Source of the DNA: Agriotes lineatus
Taxonomy: Eukaryota > Arthropoda > Insecta > Coleoptera > Elateridae
Length of the DNA: 64,000 nt
Assembly: GCA_940337035.1 (NCBI GenBank)
Contig: OW679195.1
Location: forward strand, 180,000,585 to 180,064,584
Direction: 5' to 3'
Shown: piece by piece, positions 21,151 to 31,809 of the stretch
Layout: each line of letters opens with the position of its first letter
Position numbering within the stretch: position 1 is the stretch's first letter
Program-made: the position numbers and the translations under genes
The notes under the pieces: generated by a model
What the model saw: the letters and a program-made list of their open reading frames with translations, nothing else
Told to the model about the DNA's origin: nothing
The model's database searches: none

Positions 21151-21860
21151 AGTTGGAGATTGGCAGCCATTACATCTTTATTTAAATCAGGTGAGTCGGA
21201 AATGGTAATCAATATTACAGGCCAACTAGATAATTGTCTATTTTTTAAAATCTTTGAAAAAATCATTTATGATCATATTCTTGCAACACTAAAAAACATT
21301 ATAATTGAAGGGCAGCACGGTTGTTATCCAAAATGATCAACTGAGTCTAATCTGTTATGGTGTTCGCAGGTAATCAAAGAAGTTCTCCATAATGAGCACC
21401 AAGTCGGTGTTATTTACACTGACCTTAGTAAGGTTTTTGATAGGGTGGATCCATATATCTAATACTTACTATATTGCTAGCGGCTATGAGTGGGAAACTG
21501 GCCGATGAAGTGAGACACACAACCAACTCCTTAATGTATACGGTGAGCTGTGCGCAAGCGCGGCGGCGTCGTCCGCCCAATGGGGAAGTGGTCAAGTTTA
21601 AAATTCGCTTCTAAAGGCGGAGTTCGAATTCCTACGCATGCGCACGAGACGCGTTATACTCTAAGTGAGACTATGTCGGCGCCGTAATGTTTTCTAGCGT
21701 TCCGAGGCCCTACTAGCAATATATGTGTATTATATATATGGGTGGATCATAGTCTACCTAAATAAATAAATGCGTTTAAAACGGATATATTTAGTCCAAC
21801 TTTGACTGTTCGGCAATGCAGTCATCTAGAGCATTTATTTTTTATCATTAACAGTGCTTT
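21151..21860 (+). pseudogene. LINE reverse-transcriptase fragment split by a MITE
   Basis: In a single + frame from 21151 the sequence reads WRLAAITSLFKSG, FFKIFEKIIYDHILATL, EGQHGCYPK*STESNLL, and GVIYTDLSKVFDRVD. These are the conserved RT blocks of Jockey/I-group LINEs (WR.A...P.FK.G; FEK.I...; Q.GF...RST...L; DFSKAFDRVDH). The one stop lies where Arg is expected, a CGA to TGA change. After the MITE at 21452-21740 the frame resumes with HSLPK and, more decayed, a QCSHLEHLFFIIN segment equivalent to PQGS.LGPLLF. The catalytic FADD box is absent. Confidence 0.75.
21452..21740. mobile_element. 289-bp MITE with 8-bp TSD GGTGGATC
   Basis: The termini are CATATAT and ATATATG, and the inverted repeat extends imperfectly to about 28 bp (TTACTATATTGCTAG against CTAGCAATATATGTG). 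GGTGGATC flanks both sides (21444-21451, 21741-21748). Removal restores the RVDH motif of the RT fragment. The TSD length fits hAT or P-type transposases; the ends lack the usual hAT CAG start. The interior (about 21490-21710) is GC-rich with AGTTCGAATTCC, similar to a tRNA B box, which may be chance. Confidence 0.8.
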
Positions 21861-21975
21861 TGTAAAGTAGTGGATAAATTCGTTAAGAACTTAAGGAGTA
21901 ACTTTTGGAAATACGCTCGGACACTACGATTTTTATTTTTATTTGCGCATTTTTTTCAAATAAAATCTATACATA

Positions 21976-22860
21976 CAGAGTGACCCATGTAAAGGAATGA
22001 CATCATCGATGTTTTTTTTAAATAGCAACCCCCTTTTTACTTCATTTTACGATAAAGGAAGTATTGGATTCACCCCAAAAATTCTAAATTGAGTTTTCAA
22101 CAGATCTTCACGTTTTAGAGTTTCCTGAAGCCAAAAACCATGTTTTTGTTCATTGGTTTGTGTGTATGTGCGTCTGTCTGTCTGTGAACAGAATATCTCA
22201 AAAAAGAAAAGAGGTATGGCGTTGAAACTTCATATATAAGTTTTGTATACTATTTAGATGAGACAGCAAGCTTTTGAAGAAAATCGCATAACCGGAAGTA
22301 TGGTGGTAGGTACTCTTGAGATTTTTCAGTTTTTTTCGATGTTTTCAAAAACGGCTCTAACGATTTTTTCCAAGATTTACATTTTTATTACATTTTTAAT
22401 GTGTATTGATGTATTTATGTGAGATGGGTAATTTTCCAGTTGAATACCTCTAAAATGGGGTTATTTTGTTTTTTTCCTATTTTTTTGTTAACTCCTATTT
22501 TAAATAGAACACCCAGTACATTTTTGAATTCTGCTTAAAATTCTAGAGAAAATTTGTCTTTTGAAGTAACGTTCTATTTTGTACGGTTTCTGTAGAATTT
22601 TTATTTTTGAAAATTTTTGAGAAATGCATAAACATTAAAAATTAAATATCAAATTTTTGGCTAATTATAAGATCACTGTAAAAGGAAGTTTTTTGTTACG
22701 GAATTTGAAAGAAAGCATTTTTTTACTTACGTTAAGCTGATTTTTGAGTATACCAATTAAGCACCAATCGGATATAAAAAGTAGTCCAGCTTAAAATTCA
22801 AAAATGAAGGCAAGCGCTTCACCATTTTTCAAATTCAAAAAACAACAACTGAGATTATCA
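21976..22860. mobile_element. 5' part of a Tc1-like element (terminus and non-coding region)
   Basis: CAGAGTGACCCATGTAAAGG begins after a TA (21974-21975) and reads like a Tc1/mariner terminus. The region up to the transposase fragment at 22868 is AT-rich with a GTCTGTCTGTCTGTG microsatellite near 22175. No matching 3' terminus was found downstream, so the element is incomplete. Confidence 0.5.
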
Positions 22861-22867
22861 TGCCACA

Positions 22868-23086
22868 ATGCATAATACCATTTTTCAAAATTGGATGGTT
22901 AATCAACTTATTCCCGTTTTAGCTAAGCTTCTAGGTAAGCGTGTGGTTGTTATAGATAATACTGCATACCATTATGTGGAAAAAATATACGCAATTGATG
23001 ACATTTTGAGAAAGAAAGGGCATGAAGTACTTAGATTATCGCCATACTACTATCACCACTGTAAGACTTATTACAATAAGCACATA
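22868..23086 (+). pseudogene. Tc1-like DDE transposase fragment, upstream part
   Basis: The frame encodes IFQNWMVNQLIPVL, KRVVVIDNTAYHYV (second catalytic Asp), and GHEVLRLSPYYYHHC followed by YYNKHI. It is the same family as 16990-17379, sharing GHxVLRL.PY and YYNKHI. The sequence usually separating the second Asp from the last motif is shortened. Mariner copy 2 interrupts the frame at TA (23085-23086). Beyond that element, at 25668, the frame continues with YSRPPSKDRVQNLW. Confidence 0.75.
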
Positions 23087-23599
23087 CTGGGCGATTTATA
23101 ACGTACGTAGGGTTGGATGGGACTAAAGTCAACCCTTTTTATTAACAAACATTTGATGAAAAACTAATAATAAAAAAGTTAAAGTGGTTTAAAGGTCTAA
23201 AGAAAAATTCTCACTGAGTACTGCTGAGATTAAATTGTTTTCCAAAGATAATTTCCAAAGGAACAAGATTTATTTGTTTCTTTGGAAACCATATATTTTA
23301 AACATAGAGAAAAAAGACAGAGTGCTCACTCCAATGCTAAATTCTAAAACTAATTTCTATTTTAATGTCAGTATTATTTTTTAAAATTACTTATTATTGT
23401 CTTATAATTAAAAAAGAACGAATTTGATTTTTTTATCGTTTACTAAGGAAACATATTTTTTTTACAATTTAAATTTTAAATAATGCAAAAATGTCATTTT
23501 CTTGCATTAAGCACGTTTTTTAAAATAACATAACCTTAACAAAAACAACAAAATATGAAAAGAAATAGAACAATAACTACATAAGTATAAAAATTCACC

Positions 23600-24470
23600 A
23601 AAATTACAAAAATTGTTCAAAATGCTGTCCCTGCTTTTCAACACACAGTAACGCACGACGAATCCAATTTCTCGACACTTGCGGAAATTGTTCTCGCAAG
23701 TCCTCCGCAGCAACGTTCATTCGGTCTTTCAGGTATCCCCGTAAGTCCAGTAAGTCCAGTGGCTTGAGTTCAGGGTTGCGTGGGCGCCATTGAATAAATC
23801 CACTTCGGCCGACTCGCCGTTGGGGAAAGGTGTGATCGAGATAATTTCTTACAGGTCCTATTAAGGTGTTGTTCACAATTCCAGCCCATAAATTTAAACT
23901 GAAATGTTGCTGAAAGTGTCTTTGGCGGATCGTATGAGGATTTTCATCAGCCCATGTGTGAGCATTGTGGAAGTTGAGCTTACCATTCCTGGTATTCGTC
24001 AGTTACCAGTATGTTTGCTGGAAAACCTATTTCTGCTACAGTACGATTGAGCAGCCACTCACAAAACTGCTGCCGCAACGGATAATCGTTGATAGTATGT
24101 CCTTATACCTTTTGGAAATAATGGGTGTACAAACATCTTCAATGTGCGCCAAACAAAGTTCTGAGAAACATTAGCTTCCTGTGCAATTTGGCGTGTACTA
24201 GTTGTCGATTCAGCATTTACCCTTTACTTCTTCAACATCAACCGCGTGTCGATTTGGTCTTCCACCATCATGACCCTTCTGTGGTTGTAAATTCCCAGTC
24301 TCTCTTTCCCGTTGAATAACCCGGAGAAATGTATTTTCCGAAGGGGTCGGTTTATTTGTTTTTTTTTTCTAAATGCATACGCCTTGCTGCACGACACTTT
24401 CATCGGCAGCTCCATAAACTATTATCATGTCCATGTAGTCATCGTTAATGCAATTCACCATTTTATCCGA
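23600..24470 (-). pseudogene. Mariner-like transposase of copy 2, internally deleted
   Basis: On the minus strand the N-terminal helix-turn-helix part (about 24200-24460) and the first-Asp region (about 23960-24070) are recognisable in broken frames. An open frame at 23604-23876 then reads NNTLIGPVRNYLDH, GFIQWRPRNPELKPL, QVSRNWIRRALLCVEK. Compared with copy 1, LIG is joined directly to PVR/K.YLDH, so about 150 bp with the second catalytic Asp is deleted. The third Asp (SPDL in copy 1) reads NPEL. A short in-frame repeat gives LDLLDL. Not functional. Confidence 0.82.
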
Positions 24471-24715
24471 ACTAATCACTTAATAACATCCACTAATAAC
24501 AAACCTTAAATTTGGCGTGTTCAAATTTACTACAATATCAATTTGACACTTTCCTAAATTTCAACGTCAACTTGCCTAATATTTTTTTTATAATTCAGCA
24601 GCTCTCAGAAGTTGCTACAAAAATTATTGGGCATTAAAAGGAAAAATTAAGAAGCAGTGACTTCTATTATACATTTATTTTAAACCATTCTTTTAACTAA
24701 ATGTGGTTCAGTTAA

Positions 24716-25465
24716 CCTTCAAGTACTAACGTGTCTAGTACTAACATGACGTCTCAGAGACGGGCATATAGTTATTTATGAATTTATTACAAATTTTTTT
24801 TAAAAACATAAAGTACTAGGCAATGATGTATCAAGCATATTTTAATCACATAAAAAATATAAATTCATAAAAATATTAGTATTTACAGAGTCAAATAGGA
24901 AACCGTGTGTAAATTTGTAGATGTTAACTTAAATACAGAAAAAGGCAATTTTCAATATTTTTTTTTATTATCAGCAACCATATTTCAATAGACAAAGGTA
25001 TTCTAACACAACTTAACTAAAAAAAAAGTGAGAAATAAAAATACGTATAAAATTTCACACCACCCTAAGACTATACAGAATTAGTGCAAGATGAACACAT
25101 TAGGGTCACTAAGTATAGCAGAATTTTCATCAATATTAGGTTCTCCGTTACTGTTCTCACTGTCTAATTCATTATACTACTGGAACACTTGCTGCTCAAG
25201 CAACTGTCTATTGATCTAACCGTATTTGAGCAAGTTGGTTTTTGATCCATCATGCAAAAATAGTAGCGTACAAACTAACGTGACGTCTCTGAGACGGAAT
25301 TTATTTTTAAATATAAATAACTTCCGCACAAAACATCCCACCGCAGCGAAATTTTAAAAACTGAGTTATTTTTAGGTAGTTTGAAATTAGATGAAGGATC
25401 AACCATAAATATAACACGCGCATCGAACATTTCCGTCTCTCAGACGTAACGTTAGTACTTAAGGG
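24716..25465. mobile_element. piggyBac-type MITE, 750 bp, TTAA target
   Basis: TTAA flanks both ends (24712-24715, 25466-25469), and mariner copy 1 has the single uninterrupted site (AGTTAACTGA). The ends are inverted: CCTTCAAGTACTAACG and, complemented, CCCTTAAGTACTAACG, fitting the piggyBac rule of TTAA plus C-rich ends. Near-palindromic GACGTCTCAGAGACGG blocks lie at 24752-24768 and 25281-25297, with a partial copy at 25430-25445. No transposase is present. Confidence 0.85.
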
Positions 25466-25667
25466 TTAACTCAAGTATCCAAAATTTAAATTTAAAACAT
25501 AAATTTCCCACATAATTTCCCAACAATTATTTTTTATTTAACTAAGCTTCAACTCGTAACTTTTTAGTTATTGAGATTTTCTAAAAACTTTATTAATAAA
25601 CAATGTTTACTTTAGTCTCCTCTATCTACCCTAAAAATCTCCTCCATACGTTATAAATCACCCTGTA

Positions 25668-25790
25668 TATTCTAGGCCACCATCTAAAGATCGTGTTCAG
25701 AATTTATGGCTGGAGTCCAAATGTTCATCCGATATGTGGCAAAATGTCTATGATTATTGTAAAACCACTTGAAAACCTTTCGTTTGAAAA
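25668..25790 (+). pseudogene. Tc1-like transposase fragment, downstream part
   Basis: Directly after the TA, the frame reads YSRPPSKDRVQNLWLE, MWQNVYDYCK and ends in a stop near 25770. It continues the interrupted transposase of 22868-23086 and resembles the SSKDNVDKLW...MWKNSIAHCE part of the related fragment at 16990. A + strand open frame to 25890 (LENLSFENIPRFIISLAE) may be shifted C-terminal sequence; I could not confirm that. Confidence 0.6.
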
Positions 25791-25890
25791 TATTCCTCGA
25801 TTTATTATTTCGCTCGCGGAATCTAATTGTAAATCAAATCCAGACGATTTGGGGGTAGATTCTCTTCGCGAAATGATGGAACTGGAATGA

Positions 25891-28019
25891 GGGCTTAACA
25901 TTATTAGCATAAAAATTATTGCTAGGATTGCATATAAATCTTCAAACAAATAACACTCAAGAAGAAAAGAGTCCGACGAAGCTTACTGAACTCACCCGAA
26001 CGACAACGACTAATATAACTGGCCATGCCAAAATCCAGAATAATCCTGTCAATGTACCAGAGTCCTGCGACAAAGGGGTGCCTTAGCATGTTTCATTTTC
26101 AATACTACGATGAAAAAAAGTAGTACAGAACGATAATTTCAAAAATAGAGGAACTCGACTCTACAAATCAGAGCAAATGCTGGAATATTCCGATAAAGTG
26201 GACATAATCACCAGAACTCTACGAAGAAGTAAATAAAAGTTTACGTGCTTCGCTAATGCCGTAGAGAATATAGACCTACATATCAACAAGCAAAAACCCA
26301 ATACGAGAGATGACGGAAGAAGCTTGCGGAGGCCAAATCCAAACAATTGCTGCAGTAATATCATAAGATGTATTATAAATTTTTGATATACATTGTTATT
26401 ACTGTCTGTTTGCAAGAAAAAGAAGTTATAAATTTGATTAACCGCAGAATTGCAGTTAAAAAAAGAATAAAAGTGCTTTTAAAATCTTTTCATTTCGAAA
26501 ATTTGTCAAAAACAACAGTATAAGACCATATTTAACAGAAATAATAAACTTAATAGTATAAGAAATGACAATGCCATTAAGAATAACCTGAGTTACACAA
26601 TATCCTGACACATTTACAATACTTAAACTGTCAGTTCACTATGGCCAAGTTGTAGCATTCCACAGTCAGCGTTACTAAAATGCACTAAAACAAAACCTGA
26701 AAGTTATACAACTTATAATACTTTGAAGAAGTACAGGTTGCATAACCACTACCTAGTAATGAATTTTTATCGGTTTCAGGATATTAAGCCTTTGTTTACA
26801 TATACAAAAGTAGGCAGGTAACTAGGTCATAACTTATCTGTAGGGTTAAAGAATATTACCCTACATGGCAACCATAACCATATAGCAACCGATAAACTAT
26901 TGAACAAATCACGGATGTTATGAATCATAACTGCCTTAGAAGTTTTAAAATCCTCGCTCTACGAGCTCGGATTTCAAAACATCTGCGGCAGTTATGATAC
27001 TCATAACATTCCTAGATATGTTAATAGCTATAAACAGAGGACTGACTAGTTTGGAAATTTTCAAAAAGATAAAAGAGAAAATACATTTCCTGTTTTGCAA
27101 TAAAAACAAACTTGATAGCGTCCAGCCATGAATAAGTTAGGAGTTCTTTCTCAGCTAATGGATATATGAAGTTGAGACCTCCAATCTGTAAGATTATAAT
27201 TAATCTAATTCTGCATTCTATTATATTGTAATTGTTTTCAGGCGAATAGATTTAATTTATTAGACATGTTTATAATAGAAAAAGTAGTTACAATTTAACT
27301 GGTAGGTACATACATCGGTGATTATTATTTATCCTAACCAAAGTTTCTTTAATTCAGCTTTTTATTTCACCTGCAATTCTTGACTGTCTTTGGGCACTAA
27401 AGGCATAAACGCAGTTATTCGGGTTGTATAGAATACACGGCGTCTCGGCGAAGCCTTTTGAGTGCATAATTTAAAGTAGACGATGGTATTAGACCAGCAT
27501 TAAATATCGTTAGGAATTTCTCATTACAAAACCTGCTTCATTAGTCCGGCGACTAAAATGTTTCCTGTTAACCAGAAATTCAACTCGATAAGAAAGGCAG
27601 CGGTTCCTGGCTGCATAAGATCAGCTGCTCCATTATTAGGTTAGTTCTAAACCGCATAGATCTGTATGAAACACTTCAGTTAAGCAACAACTAGAAGTAT
27701 GTCAAAATTACATGTTTAAGTAAAATATGAAATTTAATTTACCTTAAATAACTTACTCAGAATGTAGCAAGTAAATTCGATTATCTTTTCTGTAGAAATG
27801 ATAAAAGAAACCAAGTAAATAGCCATAGGTTAGGTTTTAGAAACGTTAATTTATCTTACATATATGCACAGAATTTTAGAAAAAGAAAGAAAAACCCCTT
27901 TTTAGTAAAACCCATATTTAAATAAATAACTTGAGCCATAAATTGCTATAAATAGAAATAGAAATAAATAGAAACAATAAATTACAAGATTGGATATGTA
28001 TATATTAGTTATATATCCA
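25891..28019. other. No recognised gene; AT-rich, with one hairpin
   Basis: The only supported structure is the 108-bp hairpin at 26909-27016, listed separately. Around 27960-28025 the sequence becomes AT simple (ATATGTATATATTAG). The minus frame 26161-26415 has no recognised domain. Confidence 0.35.
26909..27016. repeat. 108-bp palindrome, ~45-bp arms
   Basis: TGTTATGAATCATAACTGCC and TTTTAAAATCC on the left are mirrored by GGATTTCAAAACATCTGCGG and CAGTTATGATACTCATAACA on the right. The centre TCGCTCTACGAGCTCGG is itself nearly palindromic. It is probably a small MITE; no target duplication is clear. Confidence 0.7.
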
Positions 28020-28029
28020 TATATATAAT

Positions 28030-28245
28030 AGGCTTGTCTGGGACGCTGTTTTGTGTGTCCGGGACGCTGTTTTAGCAGCCAAACCGTAAGAGATAGAGAA
28101 AAAAGTTATGAAAGTTATATGTTTGGAATGGTCATGTCAGGTCAGAAACCGAATTTCAGTCACGTGACACTTCCGGTTTTCGAGAAATCACTTAATTTCC
28201 GTCCGTCCGGGACGCTGGTCCGTCCGGGACAGTCTTTTTTGTTTT
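28030..28245. repeat. Four direct copies of GTCCGGGACGCTG-like motif
   Basis: Copies start near 28036 (GTCTGGGACGCTG), 28058 (GTCCGGGACGCTG), 28204 (GTCCGGGACGCTG) and 28221 (GTCCGGGACAGTC). They form two close pairs about 150 bp apart, all in the same orientation. The DNA between contains CACGTGACACTTCCGG and an open + frame of 65 codons without recognised domain. Function unknown. Confidence 0.7.
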
Positions 28246-28524
28246 ATTAAATGAGACATTTGTCTCACTGGTTGCTAGTTACAATTTAATAAAATTGTTG
28301 GCGCTTAATCTAACCTTTATGCGAAAGTGAAGTAAACAAAAATCCCACATTTATCATACCCGTATCGCAGCCGAGAATTGAACTAGTCGGTGTTATGTGA
28401 ACCTTCTAAGGTAGGTTGCTTATAGTTGGTACAAAATCTTATCTAGAAACATTTGGAATGGATTATACCTATTTTTCTTTAGAATATTATAGACAACTGG
28501 TAACATTTTATGAAGTTCTAACTG

Positions 28525-28558
28525 CCCCCCCCCCCCCCCTTCTGACTACGCCTATGCC
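28525..28558. repeat. Poly-C tract (15 C) joined to a hAT-like terminus
   Basis: A run of 15 C is followed by TTCTGACTACGCCTATG. The latter resembles the right end of the hAT-type MITE at 58758-59043 (CCCCCCTC...GGCTACGCCCTTG). It is most likely the solo end of a copy of that family; no matching left end is nearby. Confidence 0.5.
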
Positions 28559-30599
28559 CGCATATCGCGGTTGCCTGAAACTTTGGCTAAGCAGATTGCG
28601 GTAATAATCGTGCGGTTTCTTTGCTAGCCGATCCGAGGAATTCCGGAATTTATTTAATAAGGCCTTCTTTTTAACAAACTTAATATTCCGCCAGCAACTT
28701 TTGTGCCAATTATGAGGCTTTCGTGATCGAGAGGTTAATAAGAATTTCGTACCGAATCAATAACGGAATCGCGGCCTGAATCCGCCAGCTGCACTGCTTT
28801 TTAATGGAATTCGGAACCCCATTTGTGTAAACTACCAAAAATAAATCGTATTTGTATAATCGAAATCAATCAGCGAAAGCAGCCGTCAGAATTCGACGTG
28901 CTGTTAGCATTAGGCGCAGTTTTTTATATCAATCCTATGATATTCAATAAACGAAATGTCGGATAAGTGGAGTTTGCTTTGTTCCCAAAGATCGTAACTA
29001 TAAATCTTCGGTTTAGAGATGGCCTCGTATTCTTTTATACAGAGACGGAATTGCTGGATTTGCTACGTTTCGATAAACAAGAAAACTGGTATTCACAAAT
29101 AAATCGAATAAAATTTCTATTTCAACAGCAAAAAATATAGAAACATATTAAATTGCGTCAAAATATTATCTTCAAACAAGAACTTAAAATAAACCCTTAA
29201 CAATTCAACTTTCCACAGGTACAGATTATAATAAAAAATTTGCTTGTAATTCGCAATCACGAAGTATGAATTTCAAATTAGATCATTGAAAACAACTCAT
29301 TAGTTCACTTGTCTTTTTGAAAGTTTACTTTGATTAGAATTTACATACATATAGAGTGAGTTTTTTTTTTAATTTTAAGCGTTGGTATTTCGGAAACCAT
29401 AACACATAGAGATTCGGTTAAATGAGGAAAGAGTTGTCGTTTTAAGAGCTTATGCAAGAATTGCTTTTGTCTTTTGAAAAAAAACACAGTACCAGATATG
29501 CGCGAAAAACAGATTTAGTGATTTTTTTTTAAAGGTTGTAGAATCGTTAATATTAGAGATACAGAAATATGATATGAAAAAATATTGTAGATATCTTTCT
29601 GCTTAATAAGATACATTTATTAATTTCCATTCTGCTTTTATCATTTCGATAAATATCCCAAACTTACATTTTTTTAAATAGCAACCATAGTTGGCTTTGG
29701 CATTTTCAAAAAGCTCATTTTTTCTGTTATATATGGATTAGATAATTGATGTAGCTACCTAAATTTCAGTTCGTTGTATTGCGAATTCATTACGTATTTA
29801 CCGCTTATTAAATACCATTAACTTAGAATGTGGTAAATAAAGATAAATAAGCTTTTTGATTTTAGTTGCCATATTTCGGGCGACTCTTCATACCTCGAAT
29901 TTGAACCAAGTCGAATTTTTAATGACCTCATGTACATTTGAATTGTGGAAGCAGTATTGCTAAATAACACAATTATTCTAGTTTTTTATTTATTATTCGT
30001 TTGGTGAGTACATTGCATTTGTTGCATTGTATTAAGTGAGTAGTTTTCTTTTGAGGTGTTTACCGATATTTGATTTTGATTTGATGTTATTATTCTGCCT
30101 TAGTATCGACTTGGTGATCGAAGTGAATAAAACAGGTTCTACTTTGCATTTGATTGTCTTTTCTTTCTTTGTTTTTGATTTGCAGCACTTTCAGCGTTTG
30201 GGTGAACCGACAAAAGGAGTTCAACTGTTGTGTCATTCGTTCGGGACTATTGGATCTGGGGCCCTTGTTAGTACATTCGGTATTTTGACCCACAACCACG
30301 CGAAAGCTAGTTTGTCACAGTTATTACCAACGTCGCAAAACCCGGACCCAATTAACCACCTTAAACATTACTTAGCAATTATTTTGGTAATAAAGATCTC
30401 AATAAGACGATCGCTAAGAAGCTAATTTAATTTTATTCCGTCAAGTTTTTAAAATTTGCGCTTTATAAATAATAGCCTATTATTTTTATTTAACTCAATG
30501 AATGCATGTGTAAAAATGTTGCGACAATATTCTTTACTGACTAATGGCATCTTCACTACATTACGTGAAGGTGTTATTAACAAGTAAAGTTACCTAGAG
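28559..30599. other. No recognised gene
   Basis: Nothing codes convincingly; the + frame at 30036-30425 (129 codons) shows no domain. A possible Tc1-like terminus (TATAGAGTGAGTTTTTTTTT) occurs at 29350, without a partner. The rest is AT-rich. Confidence 0.35.
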
Positions 30600-31593
30600 T
30601 GCTTATTTTTCTAGGGTTTGTGGGATCTCACGCATTTTTCTCAGTCACTGCATTGTGCCTATTTGCTACTCCTTGTTAAGTCATTTTGCTGTCGCAGATG
30701 CTTAATCGCATTTCACGCCGTTAGTTAGGTCATTTTGGTATTTTGAATAGCCGCCTAAGCTTAGAGCAGCGCGCCCGTATGCTAAGCCCTTTTAGCTCTT
30801 TTTTTGGCTCCATCGCCTAATTCCAGAATCACGATTTCGCACATAGTTAGCCTAAAAAGCAGTATTTTTCGTCGGTTGGAGCTCTCCTCTGATGGCGTTT
30901 TTCGAATTTAGAATAGCACGCTGTCGTGGCGTAATGCCAGCGTGGCCCGCATTGGTTGGTTTCATTTCATCGCCTTGCGATTCGCTGTGGTTTAGTCACG
31001 TGGGGGACGCGGCCAAGGTGACCTTTTGCCAACGCTTCCCTGGGGCATTCAGCCGAGAGCGGTCGAACGAACAAGAGGTCGCAGAGTGTGTGCTTTCGTG
31101 CGGCGCTTCCGCCCTTGGCGGGGGCGTCAGCCCTTTTTCCCGTCAAGTGCTGCTTCAGCAATCATGTGATATGCTGTTTCGCCTTAAGTGGCAGTCTTCC
31201 AGAGCCCGTTGCAGAGAGCGCTTGTGTGTGGTGGTGGTGATTCGAAATTTGTCGAGTGATCTTCGGCGTAACGTGGGTGTTTTGGAGCCCAGTTCCTGCT
31301 ACTATTAGTGAGGGGTCGTGCCCCCTTCATCTCGACCTACGAGGATTTGGTTCAGCAGAACGAGTGAGGCCCCCATCATTTTCGTCGTCCCGTTGTACGC
31401 GTCTTGACGCGTCTCCCGTCGCCATTGAGGCGGTTATGCATTCACCCCCTTTCGCCGTTGTAACACCGAAGGTACCTACCACCTACGATTGCAGCTCGTC
31501 GCAACTCAGCTGTACCAGGCTCCCTCGCCGCCCACGCATTAAGGTATGTGCCTTTAACCTGATTACCGCTGTGAACGCGAGTGTTACTCATTA

Positions 31594-31809
31594 CTATTCA
31601 TTACTACGCTAGTGTATTCATTCAGACTGCAGACAGTTCAGGCCGTGAAGGCTAATGTAAATCGTCGCTGCCCTTGCATAAGGCAATGTGTATCTTTGTA
31701 CCTATTCATTACTACGCTAGTGTATTCATTCAGACTGCAGACAGTTCAGGCCGTGAAGGCTAATGTAAATCGTCGCTGCCCTTGCATACGGCAATGTGCA
31801 TCTTTGTAC
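31594..31809. repeat. 108-bp tandem duplication
   Basis: Two units with a 108-bp period start at 31594 and 31702 (CTATTCATTACTACGCTAG). They differ at very few positions, for example CATAAGGCAATGTGT versus CATACGGCAATGTGC. An open + frame runs through both units, so the two-unit array reads as a protein repeat, but a coding role is not shown. Confidence 0.88.

Larger units (their letters stand above)
23087..25665 (-). mobile_element. Mariner-like element, copy 2, carrying a piggyBac-type MITE
   Basis: The inverted termini are CTGGGCGATTTATAACGTAC at 23087 and, complemented, CAGGGTGATTTATAACGTAT at 25665, each beside a TA (23085-23086, 25666-25667). The transposase is on the minus strand. Excision of the element plus one TA joins the two halves of a Tc1-like transposase frame, confirming the borders. 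Without its 750-bp MITE the element is about 1.83 kb. Confidence 0.88.

Noticed and set aside
21490..21710. tRNA-derived SINE inside the 289-bp MITE (AGTTCGAATTCC as B box)
   Set aside because: The element has inverted ends and an 8-bp TSD, so it is a DNA transposon derivative. The B-box-like string has an extra base and no clear A box at the right distance.
8946..25665. A single 16.7-kb element, since 8946 and 25665 carry matching inverted mariner termini beside TA
   Set aside because: A second pair-mate terminus lies at 23087, and 23087-25665 is a complete element whose removal restores a transposase frame. The 8946 end belongs to a separate copy that has lost its 3' end.
30892..31308. 138-codon + ORF in the GC-rich block
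   Set aside because: No domain, and stop-poor composition makes such lengths expected. Not called as a gene.
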